In this document: one piece after another, positions 1-9,991 of the stretch
Layout of the letters: every line of letters starts with the position of its first letter
Numbering within the stretch: the stretch's first letter is position 1
Assembly (NCBI RefSeq): GCF_029227915.1
Contig: NC_079879.1
Span: 32,990,501-33,054,500 of the forward strand
Length of the DNA stretch: 64,000 bases
Direction of reading: 5' to 3'
DNA from: Hydractinia symbiolongicarpus
Lineage: Eukaryota > Cnidaria > Hydrozoa > Anthoathecata > Hydractiniidae
Translations under genes and position numbers: made by a program
Notes under the pieces: generated by a model
Database searches by the model: none
The model's input: only the letters and a program-made list of their open reading frames with translations
Told to the model about the DNA's origin: nothing

Positions 1-739
1 ATTTAGATAAGTAAGTCATTTTGTACTGTGGGACCAATCGCAGCATTTAGCACGCGCTGAAGAAATGGAGACAGTTTCAAAAACGAAATTTCATTGACTT
101 TTTAGCGGTATCAATCCGTTTGAGTTTCAACGATTGCGGCACATATTCGTACCAACATGTATTTAGCGATATTTTTCTGATATTACTAGCTTGCATCGCT
201 TTTAACAGTGAAACGATTGACTGTGGGCCTTAATTGAACTGATTTTGAATTATGACCTTATAAATGTTATGATTGAGACAATTGGACTCCAAGAAATAAC
301 ATTCTCCTTAATTTGACATGATTTCTGTAATTCAGGGATTACAAAGGGCGCTGTGATAGCGCCTCATTTAAAAATTTAGATAAATAAGTCATTTCGAATG
401 TGGGACCAATCGTAGCGCGTCGCTGAAGAGATAGAGACAGTTTCAAAAACGAAATTTTATTGACTTTTTAAGGGTAGCAGTCCGTTTGAGTTACAACGGT
501 TGCGTCACATATTCGTACCAACATGTATTTAGCGATATTTTTCTGATATTACTAGGTTCCATCGCTTTTAACAGTGAAACGATTGACTATGGGACTTAAT
601 TGAATTGACTTTGGACTTTGACCTTATAAACCTTATAAATGAAACAATTGGACTCCAAGAGATAACATTCTTCTTAATTTAACATGATTGCTGGAACTCA
701 GCGATTACATTGGGCGTTGCGGTAGCGCCTCATTTAAAA
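1..739 (+). repeat. Two lead-in monomers (1-373 and 374-739)
   Basis: The first monomer ends with the unusual GATTTCTGTAATTCAGGG and the second carries the unusual TCATTTCGAATGTGGGACC and GTCGCTGAAGAGATAG. The same pair, in the same order, recurs at 6704-7203, an offset of about 6703 bp, which equals two 2982 bp HOR units plus two monomers. This suggests that the window start belongs to a longer period whose earlier part lies outside the window. Confidence 0.8.
347..363 (+). repeat. Example of terminal hairpin (GGCGCT-GTGAT-AGCGCC)
   Basis: A perfect 6 bp stem with a 5-base loop near the end of the monomer. Most hairpin-bearing monomers keep at least GCGCT..AGCGC; variants include GTGGT loops, GATGGCGC right arms and GGTGCT left arms that weaken the stem. 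A large class (ending GGGTTATTTAAAA) lacks it completely. Confidence 0.8.
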
Positions 740-1112
740 ATTTAGATAAATAAGTCATTTTGTACTGTGGGACCAATCGCAGCATTTAGCACGCGCTGAA
801 GAAATGGAGACAGTTTCAAAAACGAAATTTCATTGACTTTTTAGCGGTATCAGTCCGTTTGAGTTTCAACGATTGCGGCACATATTCGTACCAACATGTA
901 TTTAGCGATATTTTTCTGATATTACTAGGTTGCATCGCTTTTAACAGTGAAACGATTGACTTTGGGCCTTAATTGAAGTGATTTTGAATTATGACCTTAT
1001 AAATGTTATGATTGAGACAATTGGACTCCAAGAAATAACATTCTCCTTAATTTGACATGATTGCTGGAATTCAGCGATTGCACAGGGCGCTGTGATAGCG
1101 CTTCATTTAAAA
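740..1112 (+). repeat. Last monomer of an upstream partial 8-mer HOR copy
   Basis: This monomer matches the monomer that closes the 2982 bp HOR at 3722-4094, including the shared ending GGAATTCAGCGATTGCACAG before the next unit. It is the only part of that upstream copy in register here, because the two monomers before it are of other types. It also closely resembles monomer 1-373, with scattered substitutions. Confidence 0.75.
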
Positions 1113-2627
1113 ATTTAGATAAATAAGCCATTTTGTACTGTGGTCCCAATCGTAGCCGTTAGCACGCGCTGAAGAAATAGAGAAAGTTTCAAAAACTACA
1201 TTTCATCGACTTTCTAACAGTATCAGTTCCCTTGAGTTGCTACGGTTGCGTCTTATACTCGTACCAACATGTATTTAGCGTTATCTTTCTGATGTTACTA
1301 GGTTACATCACTTTTAACAGTGAAGCGATTGACTGTGGGACTTAATTGAATTATTTAGGACTTCGACCTTATAAATGTGATAAATGACACAATTGGACTC
1401 CAAGAAATAACATTCTCCTTTATTTGACATGATTGCTGGAATTCAGCGATTACACAGGGCGCTGTGATAGCGTTTCACTTAAAATTTCAGATTAATAAGT
1501 CATTGTGTAACGTGGGACCAATCCTAGCCGTTAGCGTTCGTTGAAGAAATAGAGACATTTTCAAAAATTACAATTCATTGAATTTCCAGCGGTATCAATC
1601 CGTTTGAGGTAAAACGGTTTCGTTGCATATTCGTACCAACATTTATTTTGCGACATTTTTCTGATATCACTAGGTTGCATCGCTTTTAACAGTGAAACGA
1701 TTGGCGTTGGGACTTAATTGAACTGATTTTGGACTTTGACCTTATAAATGTGATAAATGACACAATTGGACTCCAAGAAGTAACATTCTTCTTAATTTGA
1801 CATGATTGCTGAAACTCAGCGATTACACTGGGCGCTGTGGTAGCGCTTAAATGAAAAATTTAGATAAGTAAGTCATTTTGTACTGTGGGACCAATCGCAG
1901 CATTTAGCACGCGCTGAAGAAATGGGGACAGTTTCAAAAACTACATTTCATCGACTTTCTAACAGTATCAGTTCCCTTGAGTTGCTACGGTTGCGTCTTA
2001 TACTCGTACCAACATGTATTTAGCGATATCTTTCTGATATTACTAGGTTGCATCGCGTTTAACAGTGAAACGATTGACGGTGGGACTTAATTGAACTGAT
2101 TTTGTGTTTTAACCTTATAAATGTGATAAATAACACAATTGGACTCCAAGAAATAACATTCTTCTTAATTTGACATGAACGCTGGAATTTAGCATTTACA
2201 CAGGGCGCTGTGATAGCGCTTCGTTTAAAAATTTAGATGAATAAGTCATTTTGTACCGTGGAACCAATCGTAGTCGTTAGCGCGCGCTGAAGAAATAGAG
2301 ACAGTTTAAAAAACTACATTTCATTGACTTTCTAACAGTATCAGTCCGCCTGAGTTACAACGGTTGCGTCAAATATTCCTACTAACATGTATTTAGCGAT
2401 ATTTTTCTGATATTACTAGGTTGCATCGCTTTAAACAGTGAAACGATTGACTGTGGGACTTAATTGAACTGATTTTGGACTTTGGTCTTATAAATGTGAT
2501 AAATGACACAATTTGATTCCAAGAAATAACACTCTTCTTAATTTGACATGATTGCTGGAACTCGACGATTACACTGGGCGCTGTGGTAGAGCTTTAATGA
2601 AAAATTTAGATAAATTAGTAATTTTGT

Positions 2628-2637
2628 ACTGTGGGAC
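2628..2637 (+). repeat. First copy of the twice-per-monomer motif ACTGTGGGAC
   Basis: In this monomer ACTGTGGGAC is followed by CAATCG; the same ten bases occur 195 bp later at 2823-2832, followed by TTAATTG. The next monomer's first copy (diverged to AACGTGGGAC) is 177 bp further. The motif and its two contexts recur in nearly every monomer. It could be a bound site or a trace of an older half-unit; neither is shown. Confidence 0.65.
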
Positions 2638-2650
2638 CAATCGTAGTCGT

Positions 2651-2665
2651 TAGCGCGCGCTGAAG
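2651..2665 (+). repeat. Example of CpG-dense core (TAGCGCGCGCTGAAG)
   Basis: An alternating GC tract with three CpGs in an otherwise AT-rich monomer. Family variants at this place are mostly single CpG transitions: TAGCACGCGCTG, TAGCGCGTGCTG and TAGCGCGCACTG. The A-type monomers have TAGCGTTCGTTG instead. The pattern fits decay of methylated cytosines. Confidence 0.7.
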
Positions 2666-4094
2666 AAATAGAGACAGTTTCAAAAACTACATTTCATTGA
2701 CTTTCTAACGGTATCAGTCCGCTTGAGTTACAACGGTTGCGTCACATATTCGTACGAACATGTATTTAGTGATATTTCTCTGATAATACTAGGTTGCATC
2801 ACTTTTAACATTGAAACGATTGACTGTGGGACTTAATTGAATTATTTAGGACTTCGACCTTATAAATGTGATAAATGACACAATTGGACTCCAAGAAATA
2901 ACATTCTCCTTTATTTGACATGATTGCTGGAATTCAGCGATTACACAGGGCGCTGTGATAGCGTTTCACTTAAAATTTCAGATTAATAAGTCATTGTGTA
3001 ACGTGGGACCAATCCTAGCCGTTAGCGTTCGTTGAAGAAATAGAGACATTTTCAAAAATTACAATTCATTGAATTTCCAGCGGTATCAATCCGTTTGAGG
3101 TAAAACGGTTTCGTCGCATATTCGTACCAACATTTATTTTGCGACATTTTTCTGATATCACTAGGTTGCATCGCTTTTAACAGTGAAACGATTGACGTTG
3201 GGACTTAATTGAACTGATTTTGGACTTTGACCTTATAAATGTGATAAATGAGACAATTGGACTACAAGAAATAACATTCTTCTTAATTTGACATGATTGC
3301 TGGAACTCAGCGATTACACTGGGCGCTGGGGTAGCGCTTTAATGAAAGATTTAGATAAATAAGTCATTTTGTACCGTGGGACCAATCGTAATCGTTAGCG
3401 CGCACTGAAGAAATAGAGACATTTTCCAAAACTACATTCCATTGAATTTCTAACAGTATCAGTCCGCTTTAGTTACAACGGTTGCGTCACATATTCGTAC
3501 CAACATGTATTTAGCGATATTTTTATGATATTACTAGGTTGCATCGCTTTAAACAGTCAAACGATTGACTGTGGGACTTAATTGAACTGCTTTTGGACTT
3601 TGACCTTATAAATGTGATAAATGACACAATTGGACTCCAAGAAGTAACATTCTTCTTAATTTGACATGATTGCTGAAACTCAGCGATTACACTGGGCGTT
3701 GTGGTAGCGCTTAAATGAAAAATTTAGATAAGTAAGTCATTTTGTACTGTGGGACCAATCGCAGCATTTAGCACGCGCTGAAGAAATGGAGACAGTTTCA
3801 AAAACGAAATTTCATTGACTTTTTAGCGGTATCAATCCGTTTGAGTTTCAACGATTGCGGCACATATTCGTACCAACATGTATTTAGCGATATTTTTCTG
3901 ATATTACTAGCTTGCATCGCTTTTAACAGTGAAACGATTGACTGTCGGCCTTAATTGAACTGATTTTGAATTATGACCTTATAAATGTTATGATTGAGAC
4001 AATTGGACTCCAAGAAATAACATTCTCCTTAATTTGACATGATTGCTGGAATTCAGCGATTGCACAGGGCGCTGTGATAGCGCTTCATTTAAAA

Positions 4095-7076
4095 ATTTAG
4101 ATAAATAAGCCATTTTGTACTGTGGTCCCAATCGTAGCCGTTAGCACGCGCTGAAGAAATAGAGAAAGTTTCAAAAACTACATTTCATCGACTTTCTAAC
4201 AGTATCAGTTCCCTTGAGTTGCTACGGTTGCGTCTTATACTCGTACCAACATGTATTTAGCGTTATCTTTCTGATGTTACTAGGTTACATCACTTTTAAC
4301 AGTGAAGCGATTGACTGTGGGACTTAATTGAATTATTTAGGACTTCGACCTTATAAATGTGATAAATGACACAATTGGACTCCAAGAAATAACATTCTCC
4401 TTTATTTGACATGATTGCTGGAATTCAGCGATTACACAGGGCGCTGTGATAGCGTTTCACTTAAAATTTCAGATTAATAAGTCATTGTGTAACGTGGGAC
4501 CAATCCTAGCCGTTAGCGTTCGTTGAAGAAATAGAGATATTTTCAAAAATTACAATTCATTGAATTTCCAGCGGTATCAATCCGTTTGAGGTAAAACGGT
4601 TTCGTTGCATATTCGTACCAACATTTATTTTGCGACATTTTTCTGATATCACTAGGTTGCATCGCTTTTAACAGTGAAACGATTGGCGTTGGGACTTAAT
4701 TGAACTGATTTTGGACTTTGACCTTATAAATGTGATAAATGACACAATTGGACTCCAAGAAGTAACATTCTTCTTAATTTGACATGATTGCTGAAACTCA
4801 GCGATTACACTGGGCGCTGTGGTAGCGCTTAAATGAAAAATTTAGATAAGTAAGTCATTTTGTACTGTGGGACCAATCGCAGCATTTAGCACGCGCTGAA
4901 GAAATGGGGACAGTTTCAAAAACTACATTTCATCGACTTTCTAACAGTATCAGTTCCCTTGAGTTGCTACGGTTGCGTCTTATACTCGTACCAACATGTA
5001 TTTAGCGATATCTTTCTGATATTACTAGGTTGCATCGCTTTTAACAGTGAAACGATTGACGGTGGGACTTAATTGAACTGATTTTGTGTTTTAACCTTAT
5101 AAATGTGATAAATAACACAATTGGACTCCAAGAAATAACATTCTCCTTAATTTGACATGAACGCTGGAATTTAGCATTTACACAGGGCGCTGTGATAGCG
5201 CTTCGTTTAAAAATTTAGATGAATAAGTCATTTTGTACCGTGGAACCAATCGTAGTCGTTAGCGCGCGCTGAAGAAATAGAGACAGTTTAAAAAACTACA
5301 TTTCATTGACTTTCTAACAGTATCAGTCCGCCTGAGTTACAACGGTTGCGTCAAATATTCCTACTAACATGTATTTAGCGATATTTTTCTGATATTACTA
5401 GGTTGCATCGCTTTAAACAGTGAAACGATTGACTGTGGGACTTAATTGAACTGATTTTGGACTTTGGTCTTATAAATGTGATAAATGACACAATTTGATT
5501 CCAAGAAATAACACTCTTCTTAATTTGACATGATTGCTGGAACTCGACGATTACACTGGGCGCTGTGGTAGAGCTTTAATGAAAAATTTAGATAAATTAG
5601 TAATTTTGTACTGTGGGACCAATCGTAGTCGTTAGCGCGCGCTGAAGAAATAGAGACAGTTTCAAAAACTACATTTCATTGACTTTCTAACGGTATCAGT
5701 CCGCTTGAGTTACAACGGTTGCGTCACATATTCGTACGAACATGTATTTAGTGATATTTCTCTGATAATACTAGGTTGCATCACTTTTAACATTGAAACG
5801 ATTGACTGTGGGACTTAATTGAATTATTTAGGACTTCGACCTTATAAATGTGATAAATGACACAATTGGACTCCAAGAAATAACATTCTCCTTTATTTGA
5901 CATGATTGCTGGAATTCAGCGATTACACAGGGCGCTGTGATAGCGTTTCACTTAAAATTTCAGATTAATAAGTCATTGTGTAACGTGGGACCAATCCTAG
6001 CCGTTAGCGTTCGTTGAAGAAATAGAGACATTTTCAAAAATTACAATTCATTGAATTTCCAGCGGTATCAATCCGTTTGAGGTAAAACGGTTTCGTCGCA
6101 TATTCGTACCAACATTTATTTTGCGACATTTTTCTGATATCACTAGGTTGCATCGCTTTTAACAGTGAAACGATTGACGTTGGGACTTAATTGAACTGAT
6201 TTTGGACTTTGACCTTATAAATGTGATAAATGAGACAATTGGACTACAAGAAATAACATTCTTCTTAATTTGACATGATTGCTGGAACTCAGCGATTACA
6301 CTGGGCGCTGGGGTAGCGCTTTAATGAAAGATTTAGATAAATAAGTCATTTTGTACCGTGGGACCAATCGTAATCGTTAGCGCGCACTGAAGAAATAGAG
6401 ACATTTTCCAAAACTACATTCCATTGAATTTCTAACAGTATCAGTCCGCTTTAGTTACAACGGTTGCGTCACATATTCGTACCAACATGTATTTAGCGAT
6501 ATTTTTATGATATTACTAGGTTGCATCGCTTTAAACAGTCAAACGATTGACTGTGGGACTTAATTGAACTGCTTTTGGACTTTGACCTTATAAATGTGAT
6601 AAATGACACAATTGGACTCCAAGAAGTAACATTCTTCTTAATTTGACATGATTGCTGAAACTCAGCGATTACACTGGGCGTTGTGGTAGCGCTTAAATGA
6701 AAAATTTAGATAAGTAAGTCATTTTGTACTGTGGGACCAATCGCAGCATTTAGCACGCGCTGAAGAAATGGAGACAGTTTCAAAAACGAAATTTCATTGA
6801 CTTTTTAGCGGTATCAATCCGTTTGAGTTTCAACGATTGCGGCACATATTCGTACCAACATGTATTTAGCGATATTTTTCTGATATTACTAGCTTGCATC
6901 GCTTTTAACAGTGAAACGATTGACTGTGGGCCTTAATTGAACTGATTTTGAATTATGACCTTATAAATGTTATGATTGAGACAATTGGACTCCAAGAAAT
7001 AACATTCTCCTTAATTTGACAAGATTTCTGTAATTCAAGGATTACAAAGGGCGCTGTGATAGCGCCTCATTTAAAA
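4095..7076 (+). repeat. 8-monomer higher-order repeat, copy 2 (2982 bp)
   Basis: This is the tandem partner of 1113-4094, in the same phase and of the same length. Its last monomer (6704-7076) differs from the corresponding 3722-4094 near its end: it has GACAAGATTTCTGTAATTCA, which matches monomer 1-373 instead of its HOR partner. That marks a switch to another HOR lineage before the unit closes, as expected from unequal crossing-over or conversion. Confidence 0.93.
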
Positions 7077-7442
7077 ATTTAGATAAATAAGTCATTTCGA
7101 TTGTGGGACCAATCGTAGTGCGTCGCTGAAGAGATAGAGACAGTTTCAAAAACGAAATTTTATTGACTTTTTAAGGGTAGCAGTCCGTTTGAGTTACAAC
7201 GGTTCCGTCTTATATTCGCACGAACATGTATTTAGCGATTTTCTTTTTGTGTTACTAGGGTACATCGCTTTTAAAAGTGAAGCGATTTACTGTGGAACTT
7301 AATTGATTTGATTTTGGACTTTGACCTTATAAATGTTATAAATGACACAATTGGACTCCAAGAAATAGCATTCTTCTTAATTTGACATGATTGCTAGAAC
7401 TCAGCGATTACACTGGGCGCGGTGGTAGCGCTTTAATGAAAA
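7077..7442 (+). repeat. Chimeric monomer joining two monomer types
   Basis: The first ~128 bases match the monomer at 374 (TCATTTCGATTGTGGGACC, GTCGCTGAAGAGATAG, TTAAGGGTAGCAGTCCG). From about 7202 the sequence becomes the TTCCGTCTTATATTCGCACG type found at 8321 and 9440. The breakpoint falls in the conserved GAGTTACAACGGTT stretch that both parents share. It marks the border between the 8-mer and 3-mer HOR domains. Confidence 0.85.
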
Positions 7443-9991
7443 ATTTGTATAAAAAAGTCATTTTGCACTGTGGGACCAATCCTAGTCGTTAGTGCGCGCT
7501 GAAAAAATAGAGACAGTTTCAAAAACTACATTTCATTGAATTTCTAACGGTAGCACTCCGTTTGAGTTACACCAGTTGCGTCACATATTCGTACCAACAT
7601 GTATTTAACAATATTTTTCTGATATTACAAGGTTGTATCGCTTTTAACAGTGAAACGATTGACTGTGGGACATAATTGAACTGATTTTCGACTTTGACCT
7701 TATAAATGTTTTAAATGAGACAATTGGACTACAAGAAATAACATTCTTCTTAATTTGACATGATTGCTGGAACTCAGCGATTACACTGGGCGCTGTGGTA
7801 GCGCTTTAATGATAGATTTAGATAAATAAGTCATTTTGTACCGTGGGACCAATCATAATCGTTAGCGCGCACTGAAGAAATAGAGACATTTTCCAAAACT
7901 ACATTTCATTGAATTTCTAACAGTATCAGTCCGCTTTAGCTAAAACGGTTGCGTCACATATTCGTACCAACATGTATTTAGCGATATTTTTATGATGTTA
8001 CTAGGTTGCATCGCTTTAAACAGTGAAACGATTGACTGTGGGACTTAATTGAACTGATTTTGAACTTTGGTCTTATAAATGTGATAAATGACACAATTTG
8101 ATTCCAAGAAATAACACTCTTCTTAATTTGACATGATTGCTGAAACTCAGTGATTACACAGGGCGCTGTGGTAGCGCTTTAATGAAAAATTTAGATAAGT
8201 AAGTCATTTTGTACCGTGGGACCAATCGTAGTCGTTAGCGCGCACTGAAGAAATAAAGACATTTTCCAAAACTACATTTCATTGACTTTATAACAGTATC
8301 AGTCAGCTTTAGTTACAACGGTTCCGTCTTATATTCGCACGAACATGTATTTAGCGATTTTCTTCTTGTGTTACTAGGGTACATCGCTTTTAAAAGTGAA
8401 GCGATTGACTGTGGAACTTAATTGAATTGATGTTGGACTTTGACCTTATTAATGTTATAAATGACACAATTGGACTCCAAGAAATAGCATCCTTCTTAAT
8501 TTGACATGATTGCTAGAACTCAGCGATTACACTGGGCGCTGTGGTAGCGCTTTAATGAAAAATTTGTATAAAAAAGTCATTTTGTACTGTGGGACCAATC
8601 GTAGTCGTTAGCGCGCGCTGAAAAAATAGAGACAGTTTCAAAAACTACATTTCATTGACTTTCTAACGGTAGCACTCCGTTTGAGTTACACCAGTTGCGT
8701 TACATATTCGTACCAACATGTATTTAACAATATTTTTCTGATATTACAAGGTTGCATCGCTTTTAACAGTGAAACGATTGACTGTGGGACATAATTGAAC
8801 TGATTTTGGACTTTGACCTTATAAATGTTTTAAATGAGACAATTGGACTACAAGAAATAACATTCTTCTTAATTTGACATGATTGCTGGAACTCAGCGAT
8901 TACACTGGGCGCTGTGGTAGCACTTTAATGAAAGATTTAGATAAATAAGTCATTTTGTACTGTGAGACCAATCGTAGTCGTTACCGCGTGCTGAAGAAAT
9001 AGAGAAAGTTTCAAAAACTGCATTTCATTGACTTTCAAACAGTATAGGTCCGCTTGAGTTACAACGGTTGCGTCACATATTCGTATCAACATGTATTCAG
9101 CGATATTTTTCTGATGTTACTAGGTAGCATCGCTTTTAACAGTGAAACGATTGACTGTGGGACTTAATTGAACTGATTTTGGACTTTGACCTTATAAATG
9201 TTATAAATGAGACAATTGGACTACAAGAAATAACATTCTTCTTAATTTGACATGATTGCTGGAATTCAGTGATTACACAGGGCGCTGTGGTAGCGCTTTA
9301 ATGAAAAATTTAGATAAGTAAGTCATTTTGTACCGTGGGACCAATCGTAGTCGTGAGCGCGCACTGAAGAAATAAAGACATTTTCCAAAACTACATTTCA
9401 TTGACTTTCTAACAGTATCAGTCAGCTTTAGTTACAACGGTTCCGTCTTATATTCGCACGAACATGTATTTAGCGATTTTCTTCTTGTGTTACTAGGGTA
9501 CATCGCTTTTAAAAGTGAAGCGATTGACTGTGGAACTTAATTGAATTGATTTTGGACTTTGACCTTATAAATGTTATAAATGACACAATTGGACTCCAAG
9601 AAATAGCATTCTTCTTAATTTGACATGATTGCTAGAACTCAGCGATTACACTGGGCGCTGTGGTAGCGCTTTAATGAAAAATTTGTATAAAAAAGTCATT
9701 TTGTACTGCGGGACCAATCGTAGTCGTTAGCGCGCGCTGAAAAAATAGAGACAGTTTCAAAAACTACATTTCATTGACTTTGTAACGGTAGCACTCCGTT
9801 TGAGTTACACCAGTTGCGTCACATATTCGTACCAACATGTATTTAACAATATTTTTCTGATATTACAAGGTTGCATCGCTTTTAACAGTCAAACGATTGA
9901 CTGTGGGACTTAATTGAACTGATTTTGGACTTTGACCTTATAAATGTTTTAAATGAGACAATTGGACTACAAGAAATAACATTCTTCTTAA
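7202..9991 (+). repeat. 3-monomer higher-order repeat, 1119 bp, ~2.5 copies
   Basis: Diagnostic sites recur at exactly 1119 bp: GTTCCGTCTTATATTCGCAC at 7202, 8321 and 9440, and the odd monomer start ATTTGTATAAAAAAGTC at 7443, 8562 and 9681. The unit holds one monomer with CGATTTTCTTCTTGTGTTAC, one with GTTACACCAGTTGCG and TTTAACAATATTTTTC, and one with GACATTTTCCAAAAC or a relative. The last copy ends near 9991, where CTTCTTAATTTGACATG is replaced by CTTCTTAATCTCACATG. A further ATTTGTAT monomer start lies at 10784, 1103 bp on, so a relic of the series continues into the next block. Confidence 0.9.
7264..7286 (+). repeat. Example of internal dyad (ATCGCTT..AAGCGAT)
   Basis: A perfect 7 bp inverted repeat with a 9-base spacer, just before the second ACTGTGGG-like motif. 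Other monomers have AAACGAT (one C-A mismatch), GAGGCGAT (G-T pair) or ATGGCTT (one mismatch), so the dyad is conserved in position but not strictly in pairing. Confidence 0.7.

Larger units (their letters stand above)
1113..4094 (+). repeat. 8-monomer higher-order repeat, copy 1 (2982 bp)
   Basis: Eight distinct monomers start at 1113, 1484, 1858, 2231, 2604, 2975, 3349 and 3722. The order, indels and private substitutions are reproduced at 4095-7076 at exactly 2982 bp offset. Differences I noticed are single bases, for example GAGACATTTT against GAGATATTTT near 1546/4528 and CATCGCGTTT against CATCGCTTTT near 2051/5033, so identity is well over 99% by eye. Monomers four apart within the unit are also alike: 1484 with 2975 share a GTGTAACGTGGGACC start, and 1113 with 2604 share a TTATTTAGGACTTCGACC segment. 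The 8-mer therefore looks like a doubled 4-mer that later diverged. Confidence 0.93.

Noticed and set aside
1-373. Monomer as a tandem dimer of a ~186 bp half-unit
   Set aside because: The ACTGTGGGAC motif occurs in both halves, but other blocks such as AAGAAATA do not line up at the same spacing. Only the motif is shared, so it is reported as a motif and not as a half-repeat.
1525-1560. CENP-B box in A-type monomers (GTTCGTTGAAGAAATAG)
   Set aside because: TTCG and the central A agree with the CENP-B core pattern, but all four bases of the CGGG part differ, so only 5 of 9 essential positions match.
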